NCBI GenBank assembly: GCA_037893225.1
Contig: JAZGUH010000005.1
Location: 1,860,001-1,924,000, forward strand
Reading direction: 5' to 3'
DNA length: 64,000 nucleotides
Source: Hippasteria phrygiana
Taxonomy: Eukaryota; Echinodermata; Asteroidea; Valvatida; Goniasteridae
In this document: positions 32,501 through 42,189 of the stretch, one piece after another
How positions within the stretch are numbered: the stretch's first letter is position 1
Layout of the letters: each line of letters starts with the position of its first letter
Notes under the pieces: generated by a model
What the model saw: the letters and a program-made list of their open reading frames with translations, nothing else
The model's database searches: none
Told to the model about the DNA's origin: nothing
Translations under genes and position numbers: made by a program

Positions 32501-34853
32501 ATTTAAGGCAGAGATGTAGTCAAGATCTTTGCAAGTCATTTTAATATCAAAGATACAAGAGGTAGGAATTAATATTTCTCTTGAAGCAGAAAAGATCGTA
32601 AGATGAAGGGAAACATGCACCAGGCAAAGAATTCCATAGAGATACAGAACGGGGGGAAAAAGCTATTGGAATAGCTTTTCGTTCTACATCTAGGTACAGC
32701 TAGACTGTATTGGTGGGAACAGGCAGAAAGCTGAGTTTCATACACCCTACCTGGAAGAATCAAGTCAGAGTATGAAAACTTTCTCTCTTTTAATAGGCCA
32801 AGTTGTTTATTTTATTACTTAAAAAACGTTTTCCATTATTTGTACACTTGAATGCAAAAACAGTAATTTTTTTATTGCACAGGGCGATTGGATCGACGAA
32901 CATGGGCCACAAGTTACTGTCCAAGATGGGCTGGTCCGAGGGCCAGTCTCTAGGCAAGGGTGATCGGGGGATAAAAGAACCGGTAAGTCTCTCGGGGTAC
33001 AATGTGATTAAAGTTAGCACTTGTGACATGGACCAAGTGGTGTTGACAAACGTGCCCCTCTACAATGCTACAAGCTGGGCAATGCCCGCACTGTGTTGCA
33101 AAACGATGCTTTTCAATGATTAAAACTACGAAATGAAAGAATGAACCTCTTGGTATATTCACATGTGAATAGGGACAGTTTGGAGAACTTACCTCAAAAT
33201 GGGCACTTTTAGTTCGGTAATCTGTCGACAAAACGGGGATACCAGTCGGATACAAAGGTCACAAGTTCATGTATGGCTGGCCCATTTTGCCTCATCATGA
33301 AATCCCAGTAGTTGCTTAAGGGTCACGAAAAACCCTCAAAATGACCTTGACCCTTAGAATAATAAACATCAGAAAGGTTGAAGTTATATTATGGCTATAA
33401 AAAAACAGAAATGTGGACTTTAAAACTATTATCTTTATGAACCAACACTAATATATTTTCCTGAGGCCATTTCATATTCTAGTTCGATAAAAAAATCTTT
33501 CAAGAGGACTTTTGGATGCTCATATACAATGCATGGATTGTTTTAGGTAGAGTATGGTGCACCTCTTGAACAAATGATTTGTGTGTGTAGGGCACCAAGG
33601 TTCGCTTTTCGTAAAATTCCTTTTCTAATTTTTTCCAGATTCAAGCAGTTGTCCACAGCCGGAACGCTGGACTTGGATCAGGGACGGTGCAGTCTATGGA
33701 TAACGTGCAGCACTCGCGGCGAAAGCACGAGAATTGGAACAAGGCTAGAGGGCGCTTTAACATTATCAGCCCTCAACAATTGGGGGCTGGCAACCACGGC
33801 AAGATGGGATCGAGCTGGGTGCAGGGAAGAACGGAATCACTCGACGCCAATCCTCAGCGCGGCGGCTCAAAAATGATGGACGTAGTTCAACTGCCACTAG
33901 CTAGCCGGGGGACTGGAGAAATGAACCGGAGGAAATCGCACGAGATTGTTGAAATTTGGGACGAAACGATGAAGGCGTCAAGCTCAGCCCATCAACGTGA
34001 TTCGGGACAGATTCCCTCAGAAGGTCTAGCTGAGAACAGCAGAAAATCTATTGATGGTGGGCAGAACTTTACTCAGAAAAACTTAACAGAAAAGCCGAGC
34101 AGTTCGGAAAACAATCGCGAGGAGTACAAAAGACTTTTCCTTGGAAATGAAACTGCGGCAAGAAATGTTACAGGAACCAGTGGACAAACTGAGGTTTTAT
34201 CGACAGTTGACAGCAGCACAAATGAACGTAAGCTCGCAGGACTAGATAGTTCAAAACAGACTGAACAAGAAGATTCCAGCAGCACCCAAAAGGAAAATTC
34301 AAAAACTGCTACCCCGATTACAAATCAATTTTTGGACCAAGAAACTGCCCTGTCAACGACAACCCCAGACGACTCTGAGAAAAGTTCAGCAAACACTTCT
34401 AAATGCCCACCTTCCCTAGAGTCCACCAATACCGAAACTGATCAAAATGTGGAAATGCAAGTTAACCCGGACGCAACTGATCAAACCGAATCTCCGCTTC
34501 CACAAGCGCACAGGAGAAATCCCGACACCTCCGAGAAGGAGAGTGCCACGGAAACGGGAAAGTCAGACGAGCTTGCATTCCAGTCCAACCCGGAAGCAGC
34601 CGGAAGTTCTGGCGACAAGGAAAACAAGATCCAAATAAAATGGAACCGAGCTGGGAAGGGGAAACGGGAGAGTCACCTCACTGCCTTCGAGGAGAGCGAG
34701 TCCGAAGGGGAGGAAGAGGAAATTGCAGCAGATAACAAGACAGTTACAGAACAGGCCAAGCCAGAGCGGGGGAAGGGAAATAAAACCAGGACCAGACGCG
34801 GATCCGGTAGACTGAGTCGGTGGTCCAAAACTAAAAGCTCTTCAGGAAATTGA
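23515..34853 (+). CDS. AGGF1: AGGF1: angiogenic factor with G-patch and FHA
   Basis: Thirteen exons join in one frame to a 1303-residue protein; the human protein is 714. Order: N-terminal coiled coil (about 7-88, K/E-rich heptads), OCRE domain (about 154-213, repeated GxYYD motifs), basic stretch, long acidic S/E/D-rich linker (about 310-650), FHA domain (about 660-768, with Ser703, His706 and the SQNGT loop at Asn727-Gly728), the family-specific C-E-P-G-Q-V segment, and a G-patch (about 868-912, MGWSEGQSLGKG). A low-complexity tail runs from about 940 to 1303. FHA domains bind phosphothreonine peptides, and G-patches activate DEAH helicases. OCRE plus G-patch point to an RNA-processing role; human AGGF1 is also reported as a secreted angiogenic factor, but no signal peptide is visible here. 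The extra length lies in the linker and tail. Confidence 0.93.
23930..24150. mobile_element. Palindromic element in AGGF1 intron 1
   Basis: The arms 'cggggctcgatatccaacgg' with 'ctgtttgctga' and their inverse, 'cagcaaacagccg' with 'ttggatatcgagccccg', flank a 16-bp centre. The right side continues with landmarks of the TTAACCCC type B family (gacgtcggggtgtcgcgg, ccaacaatggattgaaactg). It appears to be a rearranged copy of that family. Confidence 0.6.
24300..24430. mobile_element. Partial copy of the AAGATTTTACTTTAA foldback family
   Basis: This match to 20670-20815 includes 'aaaatcggtaaagaacagca', 'aatcttgataaataacc' and 'ggcggaaatcaacatg'. A poly-C run precedes it. It lies in AGGF1 intron 1. 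Confidence 0.6.
24507..24752 (+). CDS. AGGF1: AGGF1 exon 2: coiled coil
   Basis: The exon follows a (CT)n tract and the acceptor aaaataag. It encodes 82 residues of heptad-rich sequence such as EELAETKEKLATTRKELAAS, and ends at aaaag|gtgtgc in phase 0. It corresponds to the N-terminal coiled coil of AGGF1. Confidence 0.85.
24893..25060 (-). mobile_element. MITE-like repeat in AGGF1 intron 2
   Basis: This is an inverted match to 49465-49620 (PIAS 3' region): 'ttatggctgtagtttgtg', 'ttatggctatgccatgg', 'aaaacctgataatggtcca' and a gtcgccctctg end. The 49.5-kb copy has short inverted ends, gagggtga and tcaccctc. Confidence 0.65.
25610..25774 (+). CDS. AGGF1: AGGF1 exon 3
   Basis: The acceptor is catgtag and the donor is tct|gtaagt; 55 codons in phase 0. 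It contains DVGCQMDQTAA, matching the short conserved V-x-x-Q-T/M segment that follows the coiled coil in other AGGF1 proteins. Confidence 0.8.
25972..26100 (+). CDS. AGGF1: AGGF1 exon 4: OCRE domain, first half
   Basis: The acceptor is gtaatcag and the donor is caa|gtaagc; 43 codons. It encodes RAAAEAAATQTGFVLDQTTG followed by MYYDCNSGYYYDQ, the aromatic octamer repeats of OCRE. Confidence 0.92.
26215..26415 (-). mobile_element. TTAACCCC-family element, type B (reversed)
   Basis: The ends are ttaaccccttgagtacgg and cgcaaggggttaa. It carries 'ccaacaatggattgaaactg' and 'cgtcatccggcctggtggca'. It is almost the same as 54266-54487 and the inverse of 17561-17793. It sits in AGGF1 intron 4. Confidence 0.8.
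26672..26869 (+). CDS. AGGF1: AGGF1 exon 5: OCRE end and basic linker
   Basis: The acceptor is tctgtcag and the donor is agg|gtgaga; 66 codons. It encodes LYYDPNTGIYYYFDEGTGSY then QFHSQVEL, completing OCRE, followed by a Lys/Arg/Gly-rich stretch that could be a nuclear localisation signal. Confidence 0.92.
27088..27392 (+). mobile_element. TTAACCCC-family element, type A
   Basis: This copy in AGGF1 intron 5 has 'gaccacctggccggttgtcg', 'gaatgggagtgtaatgaata', 'aaggggggctccaag' and a gacacaaggggttaa end. Its left terminus is less well preserved. Confidence 0.75.
27949..28120 (+). CDS. AGGF1: AGGF1 exon 6
   Basis: The acceptor is gcattacag and the donor is a strong aaag|gtacgt, ending in phase 1. 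It encodes a proline- and threonine-rich linker with no recognised domain. Confidence 0.8.
28234..29259 (+). CDS. AGGF1: AGGF1 exon 7: long acidic linker
   Basis: This 1026-nt exon encodes an Arg/Glu-rich segment that becomes strongly acidic, ending with SDGEIVEDVMIVEDGEELI and DEMEEGELSD motifs. The start is set by frame: the obvious acceptor at 28216-28217 (tctttag) would run into a stop in the frame dictated by exon 6, whereas ccctag at 28228-28233 restores it. The donor is gaag|gttagt, phase 1. Confidence 0.8.
29575..29763 (+). mobile_element. TTAACCCC-family element, type B
   Basis: The ends are ttaaccccttgcgtacgg and gggtcaaggggttaa; the interior is nearly identical to 17561-17793. It sits in AGGF1 intron 7. 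The match between two loci is the best evidence for the family boundaries. Confidence 0.85.
29977..30085 (+). CDS. AGGF1: AGGF1 exon 8: FHA start
   Basis: The acceptor is tctcgcag and the donor is aag|gtaggg. It encodes YPPCIRMIVTKSD then GSLFIITCAGGTIGR, the first strands of the FHA domain including the conserved Gly-Arg. Confidence 0.92.
30240..30375 (-). repeat. GGGGACC-type repeat, inverted copy
   Basis: This is the inverse of 6480-6680, including 'aaacggggacctttctcaac', 'cctattgtcctctattgtta' and 'aaaggtcccc'. It lies in AGGF1 intron 8, next to a type A element. Confidence 0.65.
30462..30638 (-). mobile_element. TTAACCCC-family element, type A (partial)
   Basis: The right half of a reversed type A copy: 'attacactcccattcaagaa', 'gacgacaaccggccagg', 'gcggctatggccgtcg' and an aagaggttaa end. 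The element ends 28 bp before AGGF1 exon 9, so its sequence lies beside the exon 9 polypyrimidine region. Confidence 0.65.
30666..30816 (+). CDS. AGGF1: AGGF1 exon 9: FHA core
   Basis: The acceptor is tttgtgttag and the donor is gag|gtgaga. It encodes VSKRHAQIVYD and VDLGSQNGTLLNG, which hold the Ser, His and Asn-Gly residues that define phosphopeptide-binding FHA domains. All key residues are present. Confidence 0.95.
31058..31146 (+). repeat. 12-bp tandem repeat (cagtgacaaaca)
   Basis: Seven to eight units of cagtgacaaaca lie in AGGF1 intron 9; a two-unit version starts the same intron at 30833. As 12 is divisible by 3 the repeat stays open and yields a false SDKH repeat frame. Confidence 0.9.
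31384..31552 (+). CDS. AGGF1: AGGF1 exon 10: FHA end and Cys segment
   Basis: The acceptor is acccctttag and the donor is gcag|gtacag, phase 1. It encodes LRLHIHPGDETCEECEPGQV, closely resembling the segment after the FHA domain in vertebrate AGGF1. The paired cysteines are kept. Confidence 0.93.
31566..31805. repeat. Interspersed repeat shared with 36.5 kb
   Basis: 'gtgtgaaaaggcg', 'gaaaatgttttccc' and 'gggaatt' type blocks recur in the opposite orientation at 36515-36755. The segment is internally repetitive (three cttgtgtgaaaaggcg-type units). It lies in AGGF1 intron 10. Confidence 0.6.
31989..32202 (+). CDS. AGGF1: AGGF1 exon 11: charged helix
   Basis: The acceptor is acttctaaag and the donor is acag|gtactt. 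It encodes RRKELRHLKKKF and YMDRAGERRRVVGSD, matching the conserved lysine/arginine-rich link between FHA and G-patch in this family. Confidence 0.93.
32560..32765 (-). mobile_element. LINE C-terminal fragment, copy 2
   Basis: The minus-strand frame reads TKSYSNSFFPPFCISMEFFA and is homologous to 18554-18830 over about 200 bp. It is a 5'-truncated LINE relic in AGGF1 intron 11. Confidence 0.6.
32883..32982 (+). CDS. AGGF1: AGGF1 exon 12: G-patch
   Basis: The acceptor is ttgcacag and the donor is ccg|gtaagt. It encodes NMGHKLLSKMGWSEGQSLGK plus GDRGIKEP, a canonical G-patch with its spaced glycines. Confidence 0.95.
33639..34853 (+). CDS. AGGF1: AGGF1 exon 13: G-patch end and long tail
   Basis: The acceptor is ttttttccag; the frame runs 404 codons to the TGA at 34851. 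The first part, 'AVVHSRNAGLGSG' then NWNKARGRF, completes the G-patch and the family C-terminal motif. The remaining roughly 360 residues are Ser/Thr/Glu/Gln-rich, ending in a basic RRGSGRLSRWSK segment. Vertebrate AGGF1 ends soon after the KAR-x-RF motif, so the tail is an extension. Its lysine/arginine-rich end could be a nuclear signal. Confidence 0.9.
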   Translation: MQAVVHSRNAGLGSGTVQSMDNVQHSRRKHENWNKARGRFNIISPQQLGAGNHGKMGSSWVQGRTESLDANPQRGGSKMMDVVQLPLASRGTGEMNRRKSHEIVEIWDETMKASSSAHQRDSGQIPSEGLAENSRKSIDGGQNFTQKNLTEKPSSSENNREEYKRLFLGNETAARNVTGTSGQTEVLSTVDSSTNERKLAGLDSSKQTEQEDSSSTQKENSKTATPITNQFLDQETALSTTTPDDSEKSSANTSKCPPSLESTNTETDQNVEMQVNPDATDQTESPLPQAHRRNPDTSEKESATETGKSDELAFQSNPEAAGSSGDKENKIQIKWNRAGKGKRESHLTAFEESESEGEEEEIAADNKTVTEQAKPERGKGNKTRTRRGSGRLSRWSKTKSSSGN

Positions 34854-35675
34854 GACCAGTTACACCTGATTAAAAAATAATGCTCACCATCATTATATGC
34901 TAAGCAAAATTCAACACATATATCACATGCTATTTTAGTTCGTAACCTATTTTTGTGAATAGCAAAAGTTTGTACTTTTGAAATTGGCCCTACAATCCCG
35001 GCCAAAATGCTTGGGCCACGTGATGATAAAAATACCCTCCCCCGCGCCCCCGCTCAATGTTGTAATATCAAGCCGGAGTGCATTCCGCGCAATGAGAGCC
35101 AACATTGACCAGGGGCAGGGGGGCCCAACGAGATTTGGCCGGGATTGTAGAGCCCAATTTCATTAAGCCGCTAAGCAAATATTTGATTTTTTAAAGGAAT
35201 AATAGTGAACTATCTGGTAGGTAATCCCCACCAGCAGGACAAGGCGATCATTGGCCTGTTATATGTGACCCGCTCTGGAAAAAGGTATATTATGTCACAA
35301 AATATGAAAAATTTGTTTTATGTTTGTTTGGAAAGCCTGCAATGTAAGCTTTCATTTGGTACATGATAGAGTTTCAAAGCCCTTTCCGTTCTGGAGATAT
35401 ATCGTATTTTTGCATATTAATTAGTTCTATGGAGTTCAAATTGCACAACAGAGAAAACAGGCTTTGAAAATTCTGAGAAATAACCTTCCATTCGTGTTTA
35501 GAATTGTATTTCAGACAGCACAACCTGTAAGTTTGAGACTTTTGTTGGGAGATTTTCATGCAATATAGGGGAAGAAAGTTTGCATTCACTGTGTTAGATG
35601 TTCTTGGCACTCAAATAGTTCACATATACATGTTAATTTCTGCGCCCCAGGTTATCAAGGAGGGTTGGTTATTTT

Positions 35676-35797
35676 CAGAGTTGTAATCAAGTCAATCACA
35701 AGTCAGATCACAAGCTACATGGGATGAACAATAGCTTGTTACATGGCTTGATACCAGACTTGTGAAGTGACTTGTGATTGACTTGATTACAACTCTG
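35676..35797. mobile_element. hAT-like MITE, 122 bp, perfect 8-bp TSD
   Basis: The terminal inverted repeats begin CAGAGTTGTAATCAAGTC and extend about 28 bp. The exact flanking duplication gttatttt is at 35668-35675 and 35798-35805. It interrupts a foldback-family copy whose uninterrupted equivalent is at about 20972-20990. A larger relative is at 41891-42109. Confidence 0.95.
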
Positions 35798-35899
35798 GTT
35801 ATTTTTCAAGATTTTTGCTGTTCCTGACCAATTTTGTTGGGGGTTGAAAGTAAAATTTTGCCAACTTCCAAACGCATGTCCAGTGTGATTCAATTACAG

Positions 35900-36005
35900 G
35901 CATGATGTGGTCTGTATATTCATGCTCAAACACACTATGAGAACAGTTGTCTCGGACCAATCCAAGACAACTCCAGTCAGAGATACGGGCTTAAACACTT
36001 TACGA
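35900..36005 (+). repeat. Interspersed repeat shared with 50.45 kb
   Basis: 'atgtggtctgtatattca' and 'agacaactccagtcagagat' with 'acgggctt' match 50435-50555 in the same orientation. It is non-coding and unclassified. Confidence 0.6.
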
Positions 36006-36514
36006 GCGTTTGTGTATGCATTGTGCCGCTATATGCTATAGCAAGGGCAAAATTGTCAAAAAATTTGCAAACTGCGATTGGTCGATTAGCAAAATTCTAA
36101 ATCAGTTTGGCATGGTTATTGTAATAGGCTAATTAATGTTGTTTGAACCAACTATTGTGCACCATTGCTGGTAAAAGTGTGGTTAAGGACACTTCTCCAT
36201 ATAGAGAATGAAAACTGCTAAAACAAGTGAAAAGTCACATTTTTCTTAACAAAGCACTGATAAAAAATAAGCACCCAAAGTTAGTCTTTAAAAAAAAAAT
36301 AATTGTCTCGGACGTCAATATTAATTGTCCAGTGCATTTTCCAATGGAGCTACATGTAGTGGGAAAACAGGGGTGTCCTAAACTACACTTTTACCCACTT
36401 TTGAACAAAAGCAACAATCATTAATTTTATCCAAACAAATAAAATGGACTGAAAATTTTTTTTTATCCTAAATTGCCAACCTACATGTAAAGTACATTGC
36501 GTTTAGAAGTTAAT

Positions 36515-36755
36515 CTAAGAATGGGAATTTCTCTTCACACTTTTTCTTTACTCGGGGGAATTCATTTTCGTTGCACAAAATATGAAGAAAACAAATCCCC
36601 TAGGGAAACATTTTCAGGCCTTTTCACACAAGTGAGAAAATATTTTCACGCCTTTTGTAAAAAGTATGAAAATAATTTCCCACTTAAATTCGCTGGGGAG
36701 AAAAGCTTAGTGTAAAATGTGAAGGCGAATTATTTTCACAAAATATCCCATTGCC
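36515..36755. repeat. Interspersed repeat shared with 31.6 kb
   Basis: This is the opposite-orientation partner of 31566-31805, with 'aggccttttcacacaagtga' and 'aatttcccactt' blocks. Confidence 0.6.
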
Positions 36756-38000
36756 ATTCACAGTGTTAACTTTCAAGTCTAATGTTCTGTACAAGTTGGT
36801 AATAATTTGTACCTAAAAATGCCATTTGTCAGGCGTTGCTCATTTCAAGCATACAGTTGTACATCAGGCTGTTGACTGCCCGAGCCGAATCCACTTTTCC
36901 AACTACATGTGCATAACAAAATTAAACCCTTTTAGATATTCTCCAAACATGGATGACTGGCAAACTATTTACATGTACATTGTAATTTATGCACACTTTT
37001 GGCATTGTGAACCAGTCCAAACATTCATTGATTTTATTATAAATATCTGTCCCGAGTTGAGAGATACTCTTTTCGCATATCTTTGCATGGTGGAACATAA
37101 GGAATATAATAACCAGAAAAAATCTATTGTGGTTGGCAATTAAAAGTATGAAAAGTACGAAAATAATTGGGGAATGCCTTTCAGGGTACCAGTTACTGAT
37201 ACACATCTCTGGAATTAGAAGAGCTAATAATGCCACAGTATTAGCCAGTCAGAATAGGATTCATGGGTCAGTGACAACCAATTGCATTCATTTTAACATG
37301 CATGCTCGATACTATTTGCCATTCAAAACCATGATGCTTTGAGAATGTCAAAAAAGTTTATTCCACATCCGAATCTTGTCTAAAGCTATGTCTTGGTTGG
37401 GGGGGGCACATGCTGACAATTGAGTAACTCTGGAAGTCCATTTCTGTGAACACAAATGGAGATGTTAACATGCCTTCACATATGCCTGTCTGGCTCCCAC
37501 AAACTTCAGCATATTACTCACTTTACTTAACGTAAAGGAGCCTGACTACAAAACCCAAGGGTCAAAAAGTTTGTGACCTGTCCAAGTCATCTGGGGCCAA
37601 TTTCACGGAGCTGCTTAGCACAACAATTTTCTTTTCAAGAGTTACATGTTTTGTTACATTGTTTTCAAAGCAAACACTTTTTTAAACTGCAACAAATTAC
37701 ATGTATTTAAAGCTATTTGGGGGGGGGGGGGGTTAATATTTTAAAGCTGTATGCATAAAAGTAAGTTTGGATAATTTTGAATGTGAATTCTTAGCAATTT
37801 CAATTAAAACACTTACCTGGTTCAGTTATTCTTCATGAGTAAATTGTCAAGTTTGCTTGAAGAGGAAGCCTATTGAAATCAACGTTTTGTCTCTCTTATC
37901 CAAGCAGATCTTTCCTGTGGACTGAAAATCATTTATGAAGCGAGAAACACAAATGTTCGTCTGTATTTATACGAACTTTATTTACACACTTGTATGTACA

Positions 38001-41000
38001 CAACTCAGTTATAATGACGATAATAATAATAGACGTGAAAGAATTTTCTATAAGTTTAAAACAATACTGCATCTCGTTTCTCCTTCATTAAAAGTCAACG
38101 TTGCATCAACAATCATTCTTCCACATCTGTTGTAAAAGTTTGGAAACTCAGTTAGACACAGATTCCCGAATGACTTACATTTGTAGGTTACAAGTTCACG
38201 GTTCCGTGGTTATACTGAATTAATGTCGGACGTTATTTTAAAAAATCTGGACACCGAAATTGTCTAATGCTAAACCTGTCACCTCTATATTTTTCCTAGA
38301 CCCTCTCCTTAAAATAAGAAATTTTGGTGCAAATTGCTAGTTATTTTTAATACAGGAAGGTGAAAATTAGTAATTTTTAACTACAACAACTGGAAAATTC
38401 CAAGTCGGAGAAATATGGAAAAACAGGAAAAATATTTAAATTCTACTTTACATGACAGTGTTGCCCCGTAACTGCAGGTATACCCTCTTAACAAAATAAG
38501 AAAGGGAACCAGTTCACTCGGGCACCGCTGGAATTCATCTCAACTTAAACATGTTGTAAAATCTGATGTTGGAGTTGCGTCCTACTCTTTCACAAAGATG
38601 TCAGACTCGGCTAAGGAAATTCAATGAGATTTGCATTCCCGACTATTGCTGCGTTCTGAGTGCAAAAAACCTTGGAACTAATTACAAGCCACATTTTTTT
38701 ATCAGAATGTATTGCTTTCAAAGTTGATGTTTTTAATATGAAGGTACGCTCATTCTAATACCTAGGAAATCATTTCCAAAACAATTACTAATTTGTAGCC
38801 CTGAATTTCCTTTCGCTTCTTGCTGATGCATGGTAGATTAACACTTTTTCTTAAATTTCAAATTCTGCTGGGATGCAAAACCTATTTGGACATAAGCTTT
38901 TCCCGTTCTTTTTCTTTTCATTTTGTGTAGCAAAAGAAGTGTTCATGAAATCCAGTCTTTGATCTCTGAAAAAAAGTCCCTGTGAAAAGATATGACATTG
39001 CAAAACAAACTGCAACTGAACAAAAAAACAATCAAAATCTGAATGAGTTTTGTGTTCATCTTGAAAAAGTTCGGAGATAATATTTTGTATGGAAAAGATA
39101 AACAATGATCAAAGAAATAACGGATCAAAGAAATAATTATTTTGGGGTTAAATTGTTTTCCCCAAAAAAGAAAAAAAGCAGAAATGAATATAACTGCAGC
39201 TTACACTGCCAAGAAAAATAGCCACCACGGTATGGTGTCTGTTTCTTATTAAAAAGACAAGTCATTACTGTTTTGAATAAACCACTTTCAGATAATAAAT
39301 TTAGATCGTCTTAAAAAAATCACCCACTTTAATTTTGTACAACAGATAAAAGTACATTTAGGAATTGTATACAATTGCTAACCGTAACACAGGACTATAT
39401 CTAAAACACGTATTGCTGAAAAATCGGTAAAACTTCACAAAATCTGACGGTCACTAACACAACTCAGTCTTGCCCCTATAGAAGAGTCCCAGAATTTTCT
39501 GAAAAACAGTACCAGAAATCTATGAGAAAAAGATAACAAAAATTAGCCAAAACAAGACCGTCTTGACATGCCTTGGGCAAAACAAATCCTATCACAAAAG
39601 TGTTTTATAATATAATAAATCACCAGTCAAGGACTCCAAGCGAATTTTGAATTAAAATTGTGGACTTTTGCAAGTGCTGGTATAAGATTAACATTACAGA
39701 CAAACTTTAAGTCCAATTTTAGGTTCATAGTATTTTGAATATATATAAAACAGTGCTTTAACAATTTTTACACAAGAAAATTAAAATAGCTCAACTAGAC
39801 AGCAGTGGTTATAAGGACGGCAGAAATTGAAGGACTTCATGGGACATGAGCCAAAAGGAGTCAAACAATTTTATGCCAATATTGTATTTTGGGAGAAGGG
39901 TACAAAATAGTTTTAGGAGATCTGAAGTGAATGACCTCGCACAGTGTCCATGACAACAGCGCTTAATAAGGAGAAAGCATCCGTTAACAAATACGAACGT
40001 GGAGACTTTTTTTTCCAATTACATTGAGATTTTCCAACTTGTTAAAATACTCGAAGAAAATGGTAATGGGGCCGCAGACAAAGCAAATTGACCGGCCCTC
40101 GATGTTTCATTAAGTTAATCTTTAAGAGCCTATTTAGAGCCTATTTGGGCCAATTTGGTACAATTTTGGAATTCTCTTTAAAATAAAAAAAATCCCGAAA
40201 CAATCTATGCAGATAACGATTGGGGGGGGGGGGGGGGGGGGGGGGGGTGATAACCAAACACTCACAATTGCTCACAACTGTTTAGGAGGTAACAAATTTA
40301 TGATTTTGGAACAATTTTGGAATTTTTTTTCTGATTTTCATTCACATATGTATATGGGTTCGTATCCCCTCCCCCAACAAAACTTGACCATTATCACAGT
40401 CTACCGGCGCCGGGTTTAGAGAGAAAGTTAACAAGCTTGTAAGGTGAACAGTTCCTGTTTTACAAGACTGCAAAATCGTATGCAAACCCTTACAAAATAC
40501 CACTTATACCAGGCTAACATACAAAAAACAGGTACATGTATAACTACCTACCAGAATTACAATAGTATAAAAACACAAAGCGTGTCAACAATAGACAACA
40601 ATTTCCCCACCCCCAAAAAATAATAATAAAAAAAAAATTAGTAATTACTCCCATTTACACTGAGGAATAGAGTACAATATGTACATGGTTTTAGTATTAC
40701 GTATGTATCTATACATGTAGTTGTCATGTTTTTAAAAATACTCCCATCATAAATAGTTTGTTATAAATTTCCATAAATACATTTCAATTTATAAACACTT
40801 AAAGCTGTGATGGCGCGCGCTTTGGTACAACCCGCGACCAGTGGTTTTCTGTTCCGCGGTTCTGCAAAGCATTGTGCATAAAAAGTCCGACGGAAATTAA
40901 GTTTTATGTGGAGTTAAGAAATCAGTGTCATGCAACAACTGCCTGCCAAGCGTGAACCATTTCCAACAGAATACTCCCGAATTGACGAATATATCACCGC

Positions 41001-41890
41001 TCTGCGCACTTCCAGGTTTGAAAACGAGGATCTCGGTGGTAAGTAAATAACTTACTATGCCGAACGTGTGCTTCGATGCCATTTATAGCGTGATTCATTC
41101 ATGCATGAATGAATTTGTTGCATAGTAGTGTTTGTTTAGCACTGAGAGCCTCACTTTCAACCCAGAAGTTTACAGTCGAGGCTAATGTGAAATCTGTCAA
41201 TACAATTGCCACTATGGCACTAGTAAGTATGAGGTCATGGGTTCGAGTCCCACCCCAGTAAGCCTGTGAATGTTGTCAGGGAACCTTTGGGAACAATGAA
41301 AGTAAATTTCCTTTGACTTCAAAGATTTTTTTTAAAAATGATACCAAAAATATCCAGTAGATTCACAATATCACAAGATACTTTAAACAAAAATAACTTG
41401 CAAAAAAAAAAAAAATCATGAATTATGTCATTAAAACAATATGAGCAAAACCTCATGTAAAACATAATTCAAAGTTACAAGAACAAGGTGAAAAGACACT
41501 AAACTGAAATAACGAGACATTGAAATAATTGAAAATTGAACAACATTTCTCATTTACAAAATACAAAGCAAGCTGTTCCACTGCGGGGAGACTTTTAAGA
41601 CGCTGGAGGAAGCAGACACACCGGTCCTTTTCCATTGTTGACATCAGACGTGGGCATGCTCAGAACGACGTGGGCATGCTCAGAACGACGTGGGCATGCT
41701 CAGAACAAACGAAAAGGACAGGTATGTCTGCTGGCACTAGCATCTCAAATGTCTTCCATTGCTGAACCAAAAATGTCAGTCACAACCTATACAGGTATAA
41801 TTTTTCATTGCACTGTCAATAATAGCGTCCAAGTGAGAGAAATGTGCATGAAAGGGATACAAATTCTTAAAGTTTGGCTTCTAAAAAAAC
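38001..41890. other. AT-rich intergenic stretch
   Basis: I see no gene on either strand. Notable content: a poly-G run of about 28 bases at 40220-40247, three 20-bp units of gacgtgggcatgctcagaac (41646-41705), and a partial tRNA-type B box ('gggttcgagtcccacccc') at about 41239-41256 that marks a SINE relic. The block at 40975-41175 resembles 56770-57050. Confidence 0.5.
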
Positions 41891-42109
41891 CAGAGTTGTA
41901 ATCAAGTCAATCACAAGTCAGATCAAAAGGCAGATCACAAGTCAATCACAAGGTAGCTCACAAGCTACATGGGATGAACAATGACAAAGGAATGCTTTTG
42001 TCATATAGTGTGTTTGAATAGCTTGTTACATGGCTTGAGACCAGAATTGTGAAGTGACTTGTGACGACGTGTGACGACGTGTGGCGACTTGTGATTGATT
42101 ACAACTCTG
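41891..42109. mobile_element. hAT-like element, 219 bp
   Basis: It has the same terminal inverted repeats as 35676-35797 (cagagttgtaatcaagtc and its inverse) with extra internal sequence. Flanking octamers, aaaaaaac and ttaaaaac, agree at six of eight positions, so the insertion is older or the duplication has decayed. Confidence 0.8.
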
Positions 42110-42189
42110 TTAAAAACAGAGCTATAACATGGTGGAAGAAAGTTTTGTGTTGGTAAAAACTTTTTGTTGGCTGAGTTGATCTCTTGAAT

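Larger units (their letters stand above)
34854..38000. other. 3' region of AGGF1 and intergenic DNA
   Basis: No coding sequence is supported. A canonical AATAAA is not seen close to the AGGF1 stop codon. The stretch holds a one-ended relative of the TA-flanked MITE (35266 onward), a foldback-family copy (35540-35870), the hAT-like insert at 35676 and two dispersed repeats. Unassigned AT-rich sequence fills the rest. Confidence 0.5.
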
